Positions 39,101-47,716 of a DNA stretch of 64,000 nt are shown here, in pieces. The stretch is taken from NCBI RefSeq assembly GCF_040049275.1, contig NZ_JBDZDT010000001.1, positions 248,001-312,000 on the forward strand, read 5' to 3'. The position numbers were made by a program, and so were the translations under genes. Below the pieces are notes generated by a model that saw only the letters and a list, made by a program, of their open reading frames with translations, was not told the DNA's origin and ran no database searches. Source of the stretch: Aquabacter sp040049275. Lineage in GTDB: Bacteria > Pseudomonadota > Alphaproteobacteria > Rhizobiales > Xanthobacteraceae. How positions within the stretch are numbered: the stretch's first letter is position 1; every line of letters starts with the position of its first letter.

Positions 39101-39280
39101 GGTCATCACTTCCGGGCTCGCCCCGGGATAGAAGGTGCGCACCGCGATGGTCGGGTAGTCCACCTCGGGCAATGCGGAGAGCGGCAGGAAGCGGAACGCC
39201 ACCATGCCCACCAGGAGCAGCGCCGCCATCAGGAGCGAGGTGGCGACCGGGCGCTCGATGAAGGGGCGGGACGGGTTCAC
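36191..39280 (-). CDS. mdtB: RND multidrug efflux permease, MdtB/MuxB-like (1029 aa)
   Basis: HAE1-family pump of normal length. It shows the family start (RPFIERPVATSLLMAALLLVG), PEVDYPTIAVRTFYPGASPE, the TM4 aspartate pair in GFVVDDAIVMIENIARYIE, and the C-terminal GIVKKNAIMMIDFALDAE and GIIGIILLIG segments. The start is GTG at 39280 with gggag upstream, 25 bases after mdtA; its stop overlaps the GTG of mdtC. In the E. coli model MdtB and MdtC form a mixed trimer with distinct roles; the same is inferred here from gene order and paralogy. Substrates cannot be predicted. Confidence 0.92.
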   Translation of the reverse strand: MNPSRPFIERPVATSLLMAALLLVGMVAFRFLPLSALPEVDYPTIAVRTFYPGASPEVMTSSVTAPLERQLGQMANLKQMSSVSSAGASIITLQFGLDLTLDIAEQEVQAAINAAGNLLPSDLPAPPIYAKVNPADAPILTLAVTSKTMDPTALEDLADTRVAQKLSQVSGVGLISLSGGQRPAVRIRANISALAAYGLNLDDLRTSIANANVNTPKGNFDGPMRAYTVNANDQIRDPAVYNNLVIAYRNGAPVRLSQVAEVIAGAENDKLAAWMNTTPAIILNVQRQPGANVIGVVDEIKALLPELTATLPAAAEVTILTDRTTTIRASVQDVEFELAFAVVLVVLVIFVFLRDIPATIIPSLSVPLSIVGTFAVMYLAGFSLNNLSLMALTIATGFVVDDAIVMIENIARYIEAGMKPLEAALKGSAQIGFTIVSLTVSLIAVLIPLLFMADVVGRLFREFAITLAVTILISAVVSLTLVPTMCARLLRARPEREHAPKKTWFDGLVELYGRALKVVLRHQPATLVVAVGTLALTVALYVAIPKGFFPVQDTGLIQGVSEASQSISFAGMAERQQKLAAAILKDPDVAGLSSFIGADGTNTTLNTGRFLIQLKDHGERSEKISQVIRRITHNVADVTGISLYLQPVQDLSVDSTQGRGQYQLSLEDTDITELSKWVPRLVDRLSQLPELADVSSNLLDKGLAVDITIDRDSASRFGITAATVDNALYDAFGQRIISTIFTQTNQYRVILEADPALQATLKSLDNVHLPSSGGGQVPLSAIATVNPRPAPLQVNHIGQFPAVTVSFNLAPGASLGAAVEAVKQAQAEIGLPASIVTSFQGAALAFQAALGDELLLILAAILTVYVVLGVLYESYIHPITILSTLPSASIGALLGLMATGGELDIIGIIGIILLIGIVKKNAIMMIDFALDAERNQGLPPAEAIYQACLLRFRPILMTTMAAILGALPLVLGSGPGSELRSPLGITIIGGLVVSQVLTLFTTPVIYLAFDSLAARLRRLTGGTAKEAAR

Positions 39281-39305
39281 GCCGTATGCTCCCTGCCCTG
39301 CCCGG

Positions 39306-40580
39306 TCATTGCGCCGGCCTCTGGCTGCGCCGGGGCGCGTCGGGCGGAACGGTGGCGGCGCCTTGCTGCGCAGGGCGCTGAGCGTCCGGCTCGCGCACCC
39401 TGGCGCCTTCCTTCAGCTTGTCGGCGCCGTCGAGCACGATCTTGTCGCCGGGCGCGAGGCCGCTGGTGACGGCGACCTTGTCATCGTGGCTCGGACCAAG
39501 CACCACCTTGCGCACGGTGACGCTCTCGTCCGGCTGGATCAGATAGACGAAGGTGCCCGGCGCGCCGCGCTGGACGGCGGCCGAGGGAATGACGGTGGCG
39601 CCCGACAGGGTGTCCACCAGCAGGTCCACATTGACGAACTGGATGGGGAACAGGGCATCGTCGGTGTTCGGGAACTCCGCCTTCAGCTTCACCGTGCCGG
39701 TGGAGACGTCCACCTGATTGTCCACGGTGGTCAGCTTGCCGGTGGCGATCTGCGCCCGCCGGTTGCGGTCGAACACCGTCACCGGCAGTTCCGCGCCCGC
39801 CGACACGCGCCGCAGCACCGCGGGAACCTGATCCTCGGGCAAAGAGAACACCACGGTGATGGGCTTGAGCTGGGCGATCACCACGATGCCACTGGAATCC
39901 CCCGCCTGGACATAATTGCCCACGTCCACGAGGCGGATGCCCACCCGGCCGGCGACCGGCGCCACGATGTGGCAATATTCCACGTTCAGCTCGGCGGTGC
40001 GCACCTGGGCCTTATCCACCGCAATGGTGCCCTCCCACTGCTTCACCAGGGCATCCTGCGTGTCCACCTGCTGCTGGGAGGCCGCATTCTTGGCCACCAG
40101 CGGCTTCACGCGCTCAAGGTCCATTTGCGCGTTCTTCTGCTGCGCCTGATCGCGGGCGAGCTGGCCCTGCGCTTGCTGGAGCGCCGCCTCATAGGGGCGT
40201 GGGTCCACCTCGGCGAGCGGATCGCCCGCCTTCACATCCTGCCCCTCCTTGAAGGAGATGGCGGTGAGACGCCCGCTGATCTGGCTCTTCACGGTGACGG
40301 TGACGAGCGGGGTAACCGTTCCCAGCGCCGTGAGCATGATGGGCAGGTCGGCCTTCTGCGCCGTGGCGCTGGCCACCGGAATGGGGCCAGCTCCGGCGCC
40401 CCCGCGCCCGCCGGCGGGCGCTGTCGCGTTGGGCCGGATGAACCAGCCCGCGCCGACCAAGGCGAGGAGCAGGAGGAAGATGACGGCAGACCACGGAAAC
40501 CGCCGCCGCTTGCGCGGGTTCAGCCCCTCGATGGCGATGGGCTCGCCCTTCAGATCCCCTAGCGGACGCGGGTCATTCAT
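39306..40580 (-). CDS. mdtA: RND efflux periplasmic adaptor, MdtA/MuxA-like
   Basis: Membrane-fusion protein linking the two pumps to an outer-membrane channel. A basic cytoplasmic N-terminus (NPRKRRRFPW) and one membrane anchor (SAVIFLLLLALVGAGWFI) precede a lipoyl/barrel-sandwich region (VTVKSQISGRL, IVAPVAGRVGIRLVDVGNYV), an alpha-hairpin rich in Gln and Lys, and the beta-barrel domain (RRAQIATGKLTTVDNQVD, VNVDLLVD). It has 424 aa. There is no lipobox cysteine, so it is anchored by the N-terminal helix. The ATG at 40580 has gga-type ribosome bases about 10 bases upstream. First gene of the operon. Confidence 0.92.
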   Translation of the reverse strand: MNDPRPLGDLKGEPIAIEGLNPRKRRRFPWSAVIFLLLLALVGAGWFIRPNATAPAGGRGGAGAGPIPVASATAQKADLPIMLTALGTVTPLVTVTVKSQISGRLTAISFKEGQDVKAGDPLAEVDPRPYEAALQQAQGQLARDQAQQKNAQMDLERVKPLVAKNAASQQQVDTQDALVKQWEGTIAVDKAQVRTAELNVEYCHIVAPVAGRVGIRLVDVGNYVQAGDSSGIVVIAQLKPITVVFSLPEDQVPAVLRRVSAGAELPVTVFDRNRRAQIATGKLTTVDNQVDVSTGTVKLKAEFPNTDDALFPIQFVNVDLLVDTLSGATVIPSAAVQRGAPGTFVYLIQPDESVTVRKVVLGPSHDDKVAVTSGLAPGDKIVLDGADKLKEGARVREPDAQRPAQQGAATVPPDAPRRSQRPAQ

Positions 40581-41124
40581 GTGGACGCATTCCGAAGCGC
40601 GGAAGGGACAAATCCCTCTCCGACGCGGTGACAGTTCGCTCCGGACAGATCATCCGTGGAATCGGGCGCTAAAAGATTGCTGATCTGCGGCGATATTTCG
40701 GCGCCTTGATACGGCATATGGTTTCTGCCGGCGTGTAAATGCATTGCATGCTTACGGAATTATATATGCTGTGGCGAAGCTGATGATTGTTACAAATTGG
40801 CAATCCCGCATTACGTTACGGAATGTTTACTCGATGAAGACGTGGCCGATGCAATGGAAACGCTCAAACTGAGCGCCCCGCCCCTGCCGTACAGCGGAAT
40901 ATTCTGTCCCGCAATGTAGCCGGCGCCATCCCAGGCGGGACGGCGATGGTGTCGCCGATCTCCTCCATGCGCGCGGCAGCGAAGGCTTCCAACCGCTCGC
41001 GCCGCGGCCCGCCATGGCACCACCCTGCCAAAATGCCGCGCCGCCCCTGCCGGCACGGCGGCGCAATACCGCTATTTTGCTGCAGGACAGCAAATGCGGG
41101 ATCACGCGCCCTGTGGCTCATGAA
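40581..41124. other. Divergent intergenic region mdtA / MFS gene
   Basis: 40680-40830 is AT-rich. A perfect TATAAT reads on the minus strand at 40764-40759, but without a matching -35 at proper spacing, about 180 bases before mdtA. The motif gcattgcatgc at 40741-40751 is a short imperfect palindrome. No gene is supported; open frames here are weak and lack ribosome sites. Confidence 0.4.
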
Positions 41125-42321
41125 ATGGTATCAGGCGCGGCGGCGCAGCCGGCCGTGCAACGCTCAGTGCTCGTGGCCTTCTCGGCGGGCTGCGGCATCA
41201 CGGTGGGCAACGTCTATCTGTGCCAGCCGCTCCTGCACGAGATGGCGGTCAGCTTCGGCGTGACGGAGCAGGCCGCGGGCCTCGTGGCCGTGGCCTCGCA
41301 GGCCGGCTACGTGCTCGGCATCCTGTTCATCCTGCCGCTGGCCGACGCCATCGATCCGCGCCGTCTCCTGCGGGTTCTGCTGCTGCTGACGACCCTGTCG
41401 CTCGTCGGGGCGGCGTTCGCACCCACCATCTCCGCCCTCGCGCTGGCCAGCCTTGCCTTCGGCACCACCACCGTGGTGCCGCAACTGCTCATCCCCTTCA
41501 CCTCGGGCCTCGTGGAGCCGCGTCATCGCGGGCGGGTCATCGGTGCCCTGCAGACGGGGCTGGTCCTCGGCATTCTCCTCACGCGCACCGCCTCGGGCGG
41601 GGTTGCCGAGATGAGCGGCTCGTGGCGCGCGCCCTATATGGTGGCGGCGCTGCTCACCGGCGGCCTGTTCCTGCTGCTGCCGCAACTGATGCCGCAGAGG
41701 CCGCGACAGCCGGGCGGCCTTGGCTATTTCGCGCTCATGCGCTCCCTCGCCTCGCTGCTGGCGATCAGGCCCCTGCGGCTGTCCATGGTCCTCGGCTTCT
41801 GCGTCTTCGGCGCCTTCTCCGCCTTCTGGGCGACGTTGGCGTTCCATCTTTCGAGCCCGGCCTTCGCGCTCGGGCCGGCGGCCATCGGCCTGTTCGGGCT
41901 CTATGGCGCGCCGGGCGCCCTGCTCTCCCCCATGGCCGGGCGGCTGTCGGACCGCTACGGGGCATTCTGGGTGAATGTGGCCTCGCTGGTCTTCGTCATG
42001 GTCGCCTTCGTGCTGGCGGGCTGGCTGGGGGCGATCTCGCTGCTGGCGCTGATCCTGGCAGTGAACTTCCTGGATTTCGGCCTCCAAAGCGGGCAGGTCG
42101 CGAACCAGACCCGCATCCTCACCGTGGGCGACGGCATCCGCGCCCGCATCAACACCGTCTACATGGTGGCGACCTATGGCGGCGGCGCCTTCGGCTCCCT
42201 TGCCGGGGCCTTCGCCTGGACCGTCGCGGGCTGGAAGGGTGTCTGCGGCCTGTCCCTCGGGCTGGTGCTTACGGCATGCATCACGCTCGCGCTCATGCGA
42301 AGCGCCAACGAGCCTGCGTGA
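41125..42321 (+). CDS. MFS transporter
   Basis: A major facilitator superfamily permease of about 398 aa with twelve predicted helices. Typical landmarks are QAAGLVAVASQAGYVLGILFILPLAD (TM2), DAIDPRRLLRVLLL (the motif A loop after TM2), VEPRHRGRVIGALQTGLVLG near TM5, and AGRLSDRYGAFWV as the symmetric loop in the second half. It resembles the arabinose-efflux-type (AraJ-like) MFS group; the substrate is unknown. The frame is open from 41014, but the first 37 residues are non-hydrophobic and unlike the family, so I start at the ATG at 41125 (ribosome site weak). It is followed 89 bases later by a glutathione transferase on the same strand. Confidence 0.88.
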   Translation: MVSGAAAQPAVQRSVLVAFSAGCGITVGNVYLCQPLLHEMAVSFGVTEQAAGLVAVASQAGYVLGILFILPLADAIDPRRLLRVLLLLTTLSLVGAAFAPTISALALASLAFGTTTVVPQLLIPFTSGLVEPRHRGRVIGALQTGLVLGILLTRTASGGVAEMSGSWRAPYMVAALLTGGLFLLLPQLMPQRPRQPGGLGYFALMRSLASLLAIRPLRLSMVLGFCVFGAFSAFWATLAFHLSSPAFALGPAAIGLFGLYGAPGALLSPMAGRLSDRYGAFWVNVASLVFVMVAFVLAGWLGAISLLALILAVNFLDFGLQSGQVANQTRILTVGDGIRARINTVYMVATYGGGAFGSLAGAFAWTVAGWKGVCGLSLGLVLTACITLALMRSANEPA

Positions 42322-42410
42322 GGCGATGATCGGGGCATCGCCGTTGCGCGCCCGCCAAGCCCCGCTATCGTCGCGTGCGATTTCGGATATCGATTCCGGT
42401 GGAGTTTCCA

Positions 42411-43115
42411 ATGCCTGACCTTTCCGCTTTCCCCATTGCCAAGCGCTGGCCGGCCGCGCACCCGGACCGCCTTCAGCTCTATTCCTTCCCGACGCCGAAT
42501 GGCGTGAAGGTGTCCATCGCGCTTGAGGAGATCGGCCTCCCGTACGAGCCGCACGCGGTCAATATCAGCCAGAACGAGAGCTGGACCCCCGAATTCCTCT
42601 CGCTCAATCCCAACGGCAAGATTCCGGCGATCATCGATCCCGACGGGCCGGACGGCGCGGCGCTGGGGCTGTTCGAATCCGGGGCGATCCTGCTCTATCT
42701 TGCCGAGAAGACCGGCAAGCTGCTGCCGGCCGACACGGCCCGGCGCTACGAGACCATCCAGTGGGTCTTCTTCCAGATGGCGGCGGTGGGGCCGATGTTC
42801 GGCCAGGTGGGCTTCTTCCACAAATTCGCCGGACGCGAGATCGCCGACAAGCGCCCGCTCGAGCGCTATCGCGATGAATCCAAGCGCCTGCTCGGCGTCC
42901 TCGATACGCGCCTCGACGGGCGGCAATGGATCATGGACGACGACTACACCATTGCCGACATTTCCCTCATCGGCTGGGTGCGCAACCTCGTCGGCTTCTA
43001 CGGCGCCCGGGAACTGGTGGAGTTCGACACGCTGAAGCACGTTCCCGGCTGGCTGGAGCGCAGCCTCGCGCGCCCCGCCGTGCAGCGCGGGCTGGACATT
43101 CCCAAGCGGCCCTGA
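42411..43115 (+). CDS. Glutathione S-transferase, YfcG/Nu-class-like
   Basis: A 234-aa thioredoxin-fold plus all-helical GST. The N-terminal domain LYSFPTPNGVKVSIALEEIG followed by LPYEPHAVNI, TPEFLSLNPNGKIPAIID and ESGAILLYLAEKTGKLLP matches the YfcG/YghU (Nu-class) group, in which a threonine-asparagine turn (PTPNG) replaces a catalytic Tyr/Ser. The C-terminal domain contains the usual YTIADISLIGWVR motif. Members act as glutathione-dependent disulfide reductases or detoxifying enzymes. The ATG at 42411 has ggtggag upstream. The gene converges on the long minus-strand array; only 27 bases separate the stops and no terminator is visible between them. Confidence 0.9.
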   Translation: MPDLSAFPIAKRWPAAHPDRLQLYSFPTPNGVKVSIALEEIGLPYEPHAVNISQNESWTPEFLSLNPNGKIPAIIDPDGPDGAALGLFESGAILLYLAEKTGKLLPADTARRYETIQWVFFQMAAVGPMFGQVGFFHKFAGREIADKRPLERYRDESKRLLGVLDTRLDGRQWIMDDDYTIADISLIGWVRNLVGFYGARELVEFDTLKHVPGWLERSLARPAVQRGLDIPKRP

Positions 43116-43142
43116 GCCGTCGGGAGACTTTCAGGCTCGGCA

Positions 43143-44771
43143 TCACTCGCGCGTCGCAGCCATCACCGCCTCGACATCCGTGACTATGGCCACGTTCTGC
43201 AGGGCATAGTTCACCGAGGCGGTGTGCCATTCGGCATTCATGGTGGAGCAGGCATCTTCCGGCACCACCATGAAATAGCCCTTGTCGGCGCCGGTGCGGG
43301 CCGTGTGCTCGATGGACATGTTGGTCCAGGCGCCGGTGACGATCACCACGTCGCGGCCGAGCGCCTTGAGCACGGTCTCAAGGCGCGTGCCTTCCCACGC
43401 GCTCATGCGCTGCTTTTCCACCACATGGTCGCCGCTCTGCGCCTCGAGCCCGGGCACCGGCGCGACACCCCACGTGCCGCGGACCAGCGCCTTGGTGTCC
43501 GCAAGCCCCTCGAAGAGCGGGGCGTTCATGGTCACGCCGGGCGCGCCGGGCTCCACGATGAACCACACATGGATCACCGGGATGCCGCGTGATCGCGCCG
43601 CCTCGGCCAGCCGCGCCGCGTTGGCGATGGCGTTCTGCTGCCGGCAATGGGCCGGCGAGCCGGACGAGGCGAAGGCCCCACCCTCCATGACCACGTCGTT
43701 CTGCATGTCCTGGATGATGAGCGCGCAGCGTGCCGGGTCGAGGCCGTAGCCCGGCGCGGCCTTCTTCACGCCGCTCGCGGCTATCGAGGCCGCCGCGGTG
43801 ACGCCGGTGACTGGTCGATCCGCCGCCGCGCCGCCAGGGCTCGGACGGGCCTCGGCGCCGGCTGCCTTCATGTAGGGCTCGATCCGGGGGCCGATCATGG
43901 TCTCGACGGCGTAAAGCGAATGGGTGGCGGTGAGGAAAAGCGTGCGCCAGTCCGGCCCGCCCCAGGCGAGATTGCCGACGAGTTCAGGCACGCGCACCTT
44001 GCCGATCAGCTCGCCCTGGATCGAATAGACCCAGACGCCGCCCGGGCCGCAGACCCAGACATTGCCCTGCGCATCGCACTTCATCCCGTCCGGCACGCCG
44101 GGCTCGCTCGCCGAGACGATGTCCGAGGCGAAAATCCGGCCGGAGCCGAGCCTGCCGTCCGGCAGCACGTCGAAGACGCGGATATTGTGCTGGACCGTAT
44201 CGTTGACGAACAGCCGGTCCTCGGTGGGGCAGAAGCACAGACCGTTGGGCTGGTCGAAGAGATAGCGGTCCACCAGCAGTTCCGGCGCCCCGCCGCCGGG
44301 CGGAATGCGATAGACCCCCTGGAAGCCGAGCTGGCGGGGCCGCTCGACCCCATAGAGCGGCATGCGGCCATACCAGGGGTCGGAGAAATAAATCGACCCG
44401 TCCGACTTCACGCAGACATCGTTGGGGCTGTTCAGCTCCATGCCTTCGAAATGCGAGGCCAGCACCTCGCGCCGGCCGTCCGGCCGCTCGCGCACCAGGG
44501 TCGAGGTGGCATGCTCGCAGACGATCAGGTTGAGGTCGGCGTCATAGGTCATCCCGTTGCATTTGTTCGCCGGCCGCTTGACCTCGCGCACGCCGCTCTT
44601 GTCCCAGCGGCGGCGCACGTCGCCGGGCATGTCCGAGAACAGCAGATGGTGCTCGCGCGGATGCCAGACCGGCCCTTCCGAGAATTCGAACCCGGTGCCG
44701 AGTTGGCGCACCGGCGCCCAGAGGTCCATCAGGTCGGCGAAACCGGGGCGGACGGCAGCATGGGTTGTCAT
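43143..44771 (-). CDS. SMP-30/gluconolactonase domain fused to isochorismatase-like hydrolase
   Basis: A two-domain protein of 542 aa. Residues 20-305 form an SMP-30/gluconolactonase/LRE beta-propeller (FEFSEGPVWHP, NSPNDVCVKSDGSIYFSDP, LFDQPNGLCFCP, PDGMKCDAQGNVWVCGPGG), with the metal-site Glu, Asn and Asp positions present. An Ala/Pro/Ser linker follows (about 305-345). Residues 350-540 form an isochorismatase/cysteine-hydrolase domain: Asp in CALIIQDMQND and Lys in HVVEKQRMSAW are present, but the expected catalytic Cys (TNxCVE) is replaced by Ser in GAWTNMSIEHTART. The propeller probably opens a lactone; the second domain may be inactive or may cleave a non-amide bond, as in true isochorismatases. 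Last gene of the array, 15 bases after the MBL gene. Confidence 0.88.
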   Translation of the reverse strand: MTTHAAVRPGFADLMDLWAPVRQLGTGFEFSEGPVWHPREHHLLFSDMPGDVRRRWDKSGVREVKRPANKCNGMTYDADLNLIVCEHATSTLVRERPDGRREVLASHFEGMELNSPNDVCVKSDGSIYFSDPWYGRMPLYGVERPRQLGFQGVYRIPPGGGAPELLVDRYLFDQPNGLCFCPTEDRLFVNDTVQHNIRVFDVLPDGRLGSGRIFASDIVSASEPGVPDGMKCDAQGNVWVCGPGGVWVYSIQGELIGKVRVPELVGNLAWGGPDWRTLFLTATHSLYAVETMIGPRIEPYMKAAGAEARPSPGGAAADRPVTGVTAAASIAASGVKKAAPGYGLDPARCALIIQDMQNDVVMEGGAFASSGSPAHCRQQNAIANAARLAEAARSRGIPVIHVWFIVEPGAPGVTMNAPLFEGLADTKALVRGTWGVAPVPGLEAQSGDHVVEKQRMSAWEGTRLETVLKALGRDVVIVTGAWTNMSIEHTARTGADKGYFMVVPEDACSTMNAEWHTASVNYALQNVAIVTDVEAVMAATRE

Positions 44772-44786
44772 GATGCGAGCCCCGGA

Positions 44787-45635
44787 TCAGGCCGCAAACC
44801 AGTTGCGCGCCGGCAACGACTGCACCACCGGGCCGGGGATCGCCATGTCCATGCGGCCCACCACCAGCCCATGGGCGATCTTCGCCGGCTTGTCGTGCAC
44901 CGGCAGCAGGAATTTCGAGCTTGAGAGCAGCTTCTTGATGGCCGCCTTCTCGCCGCGCTTCGAGCCGCCATGGTTGCCGGTGACGCGCGGCTCGTTGTCG
45001 CCAAGTTCGTGGAAGGGGGTCACGATCTGGTCGTTGAAGTCGTAGATCACGTCGCCGCAGAGGGTTGCCCGGCCTTCCACCGTGTCCACATGCACGTTCA
45101 TGGACCCTTCCGTGTGCGCGCCGGCCGCCTCCAGGTAGCAGCCGGGGAACAGCTCGATGGGGCCGGACAGTTCGAGGTCTTCGAAGCGCAGCGCGTCGCG
45201 GGTGTGCAGGCGGTCCACGAGGTGCTTGATGTCGGGCGCCGGATACTGCGGGTGCATCAGGCCGGAGACCGAATATTCAAGCTCCCGCCGGTTGACGATC
45301 ACCGTGGTGTTCATGGGGAAGAGATCGTCCTTCCCCGCATGGTCGATATGCAGGTGCGTGTGCAGCACATAGCGCACATCGCCCATGCGCACGCCGTATT
45401 TGGCGAGCTGGTTCTCGATCATGTTCTCGTGGAACTGGAGGCCGCGCATGCCGAGGCTCTCCATGATCTGGTTGTTGCGGTAGCCGGTATCGACCACGAT
45501 GGGCCAGGGGCCGCCGAGGACGAGGAAACCATAGGTCGGCACGCGGCGCACACGGCCACAGTCGCGTCCCAGCACGAGGAAGCTCGACTCGAGCTCGATG
45601 TCGCCATAGTCGAGAACCTTGATTTCGAGCGCCAT
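44787..45635 (-). CDS. Metallo-beta-lactamase-fold hydrolase, lactonase-like
   Basis: A 282-aa MBL-fold enzyme resembling the N-acyl homoserine lactonase group. The zinc motif HTHLHIDHAG (HxHxDH) is intact, followed by the later ligands in EAAGAHTEGSMNV and LCGDVIYDF. It probably hydrolyses a lactone or another ester; quorum quenching is not implied because it sits in a catabolic-looking array. A strong ribosome site (aggggagga) precedes the ATG at 45635, and the 83-base gap to the VWA gene is one of only two sizeable gaps in the array. The next gene encodes another potential lactonase. Confidence 0.85.
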   Translation of the reverse strand: MALEIKVLDYGDIELESSFLVLGRDCGRVRRVPTYGFLVLGGPWPIVVDTGYRNNQIMESLGMRGLQFHENMIENQLAKYGVRMGDVRYVLHTHLHIDHAGKDDLFPMNTTVIVNRRELEYSVSGLMHPQYPAPDIKHLVDRLHTRDALRFEDLELSGPIELFPGCYLEAAGAHTEGSMNVHVDTVEGRATLCGDVIYDFNDQIVTPFHELGDNEPRVTGNHGGSKRGEKAAIKKLLSSSKFLLPVHDKPAKIAHGLVVGRMDMAIPGPVVQSLPARNWFAA

Positions 45636-45718
45636 GAACGTCCTCCCCTTAAGTTATCGAGCGAGGCAGCAGGCCCGCCCCGCGATCTCGTTGAATATTT
45701 TGCCCTCGGGCCGCTCGG

Positions 45719-46831
45719 TCACGCCGCCTTCGCGCCTCCGAGCGAGAGGATGTGCCGACAGATCCGAGCGGTGCTCCCGCCATCGGTGAGGCTTGCAAGC
45801 CGCGGCGCGATCAGCCGCAGCGCCTCGGTTTCCGGCCGGTAGCCCGGGTCCGAAGCGAGCGGAGTGAGCCAGTGGATGCCATGGGCCCGCGCCGCAAGCC
45901 GCGCGACCGCGCCGACGAGGGCGGAAGGATCGCCCCGTTCCAGCCCGTCCGACAGCACGACGACAACGGCGCCACGGGCATAGGCGGCAAAGCGCGGCAC
46001 CGCGAGAAAGGCCAGCAGGGCATCGCCGATGCGCGTGCCGCCATCCCAGTCGGCGACGAGGCCGGAAGCCTCGCTGAGCGCGTGCTCGCGCCGACGCCGG
46101 CGCAGCGCGCGCGTCACGCGGGTGAGCCGGGTGCCGAAGGTGAAAGCCTCCGCCCGCGGCGCGGCCTGGATGACGGCGTGGGCCAAGGCGAGGTTGGCGT
46201 CGCTGCGCTGCTTCATGGAGCCAGAGACGTCGATGAGCAGCAATATGGGGCGCGGGCGGGTGACGCGCCGGAGCTTCTTCAGGCTCATCACCTCGCCGTC
46301 ATGGCGGATGGCGTCCTTCAGGCTGCGGGCAAGATCGACCGTGGGCCCGCGCCGCGCGGCGCGATGGCGATAGCCCCTGCGGCGCGGCAAGGCGGCCGGC
46401 AGCGCCCGCCCGAAGCGGCGCAACGTCTCGCTCTCGTCCATAGTCCGCAGGCGCCGCAGGGACAGCGCCTCGGCGCCGGTCGCAGCCTGCCCGGTCTCAT
46501 TGATCTCCTCGGCGATGAGGATTTCGCGGGAACCGGAATCCTCCTGGACCGACATCTCCTCGTCCGGCGCCCAATCGTCCTCGCCCGGCTCGGCAAAAGC
46601 GCCGAGGAAATGCATGTCGAACAGCGCGTCGAAACGGTCCCGCTGCTCGGGATGGGGGGCAAGCGTCGCCACCGCCGCCTTGCGCACGTGCGCGATGCTG
46701 CGCGGGCCGAGCAGTTCCACGGCCATCAGGAACGCCGTGGTCTGTTCGGGCGCGACGGCAAAGCCGTTTCCGCGCAGCAGCGTCGGAAAGGCGACGAGCG
46801 GGCGCGCGGCGGCGGGGAGCGGCGCGATCAT
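45719..46831 (-). CDS. coxE: VWA-domain protein, CoxE-like
   Basis: A 370-aa protein of the CoxE family. The C-terminal half is a von Willebrand A domain with the MIDAS motif DVSGSM (ILLLIDVSGSMKQRS) and later elements WDGGTRIGDALLAF and VVVLSDGLERGDP. The N-terminal half is helical and contains an arginine-rich segment (RRRGYRHRAARRGP). CoxE proteins work with the CoxD AAA+ ATPase in maturing the active site of molybdenum hydroxylases; in CO dehydrogenase CoxD is needed for the metal-sulfur site. Here the pair follows the molybdopterin genes directly. ATG at 46831 overlaps the MoxR/CoxD stop by 4 bases (ATGA). Confidence 0.88.
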   Translation of the reverse strand: MIAPLPAAARPLVAFPTLLRGNGFAVAPEQTTAFLMAVELLGPRSIAHVRKAAVATLAPHPEQRDRFDALFDMHFLGAFAEPGEDDWAPDEEMSVQEDSGSREILIAEEINETGQAATGAEALSLRRLRTMDESETLRRFGRALPAALPRRRGYRHRAARRGPTVDLARSLKDAIRHDGEVMSLKKLRRVTRPRPILLLIDVSGSMKQRSDANLALAHAVIQAAPRAEAFTFGTRLTRVTRALRRRRREHALSEASGLVADWDGGTRIGDALLAFLAVPRFAAYARGAVVVVLSDGLERGDPSALVGAVARLAARAHGIHWLTPLASDPGYRPETEALRLIAPRLASLTDGGSTARICRHILSLGGAKAA

Positions 46832-47712
46832 GCCGCCAGTCCCGGAATGATCAAAGGCAGGCGCGGACGCAGATGGACGAGATCCTCCTCGTCCTTGATG
46901 GCCGCACCGAGCGAGCGCCGGAACGCCTCCGGCCAGGGCGCCCCGCTGTGCGCGAGCGCGGTGGCGGCTTCCGCCCAGTCCACCGCCTCGGCCACGCCCG
47001 GGGGTTTCGCGAGCGGCTCCTGCCTGAGCAGCCCCACCGCATGGACCACGGCCCTCGCCGTGCTCTCCGCCACGGCGGAGGAGCGCAGCATGATGATCTG
47101 CGCCTCCCGCTCCGCCTCGGGATAGGCGATGTAGTGATAGACGCAGCGCCGCCGCAGCGCTTCGTGCAGTTCGCGAGTGCGGTTCGAGGTGAGGACCACC
47201 ACCGGCCGCTCCGCTGCGCGCAGCGTTCCGCGCTCCGGGATGGAGATGGAGAAATCGGAGAGGAATTCCAGAAGGAAGGCCTCGAACTCATGGTCCGAGC
47301 GGTCGATTTCGTCGATGAGGAGGACAGTGGAGTCCGGCCGCCTGAGCGCGGTCAGCATGGGCCGCTCGATGAGAAAATCGTCGCGATAGATGTCGAGGCT
47401 CTCGCCCTCGCGCGCCTGCCGGATGGCCAGCATCTGGCGCGGATAGTTCCACTCATAGAGCGCGGCGGCCGCGTCGATGCCCTCGAAGCATTGCAGTCGG
47501 ATGAGCTGGCGTCCGAGAATGCCGGCCAACGCCTTGGCGGCCTCGGTCTTGCCGACGCCGGGCGCGCCTTCCAGCAGCAGCGGCTTGCCCAGCGCGAGGG
47601 CGAGATAGCCAGCGGTGGCGATGCCGTCGTCCGCCAGATACATGGCCGCGCGCAGCGCCTCGGCCAGGTCCTCGGGGCTCGAAATGCCGGAGACGGTGGT
47701 GCGCAGCGTCAT
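46828..47712 (-). CDS. coxD: MoxR-type AAA+ ATPase, CoxD-like
   Basis: A 294-aa AAA+ chaperone-like ATPase. Walker A GAPGVGKTEAAKAL, Walker B VLLIDEIDRSD, sensor 1 VVLTSNRTRELHEAL and the arginine finger region RRRC are present. CoxD of the CO dehydrogenase operon is the closest functional model: it acts with a VWA protein in post-translational maturation of the molybdenum site. The ATG at 47712 is chosen because the family N-terminus starts there; a longer frame to 47769 overlaps the molybdopterin gene. It begins 4 bases after that gene and overlaps coxE, so supply is probably coupled. Confidence 0.9.
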   Translation of the reverse strand: MTLRTTVSGISSPEDLAEALRAAMYLADDGIATAGYLALALGKPLLLEGAPGVGKTEAAKALAGILGRQLIRLQCFEGIDAAAALYEWNYPRQMLAIRQAREGESLDIYRDDFLIERPMLTALRRPDSTVLLIDEIDRSDHEFEAFLLEFLSDFSISIPERGTLRAAERPVVVLTSNRTRELHEALRRRCVYHYIAYPEAEREAQIIMLRSSAVAESTARAVVHAVGLLRQEPLAKPPGVAEAVDWAEAATALAHSGAPWPEAFRRSLGAAIKDEEDLVHLRPRLPLIIPGLAA

Positions 47713-47716
47713 GCCG

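Noticed and set aside
44787..45635. Quorum-quenching role for the MBL-fold hydrolase
   Set aside because: The fold and HxHxDH motif fit many lactonases, and the catabolic context gives no link to acyl-homoserine lactones; no luxI/luxR genes are in the window.
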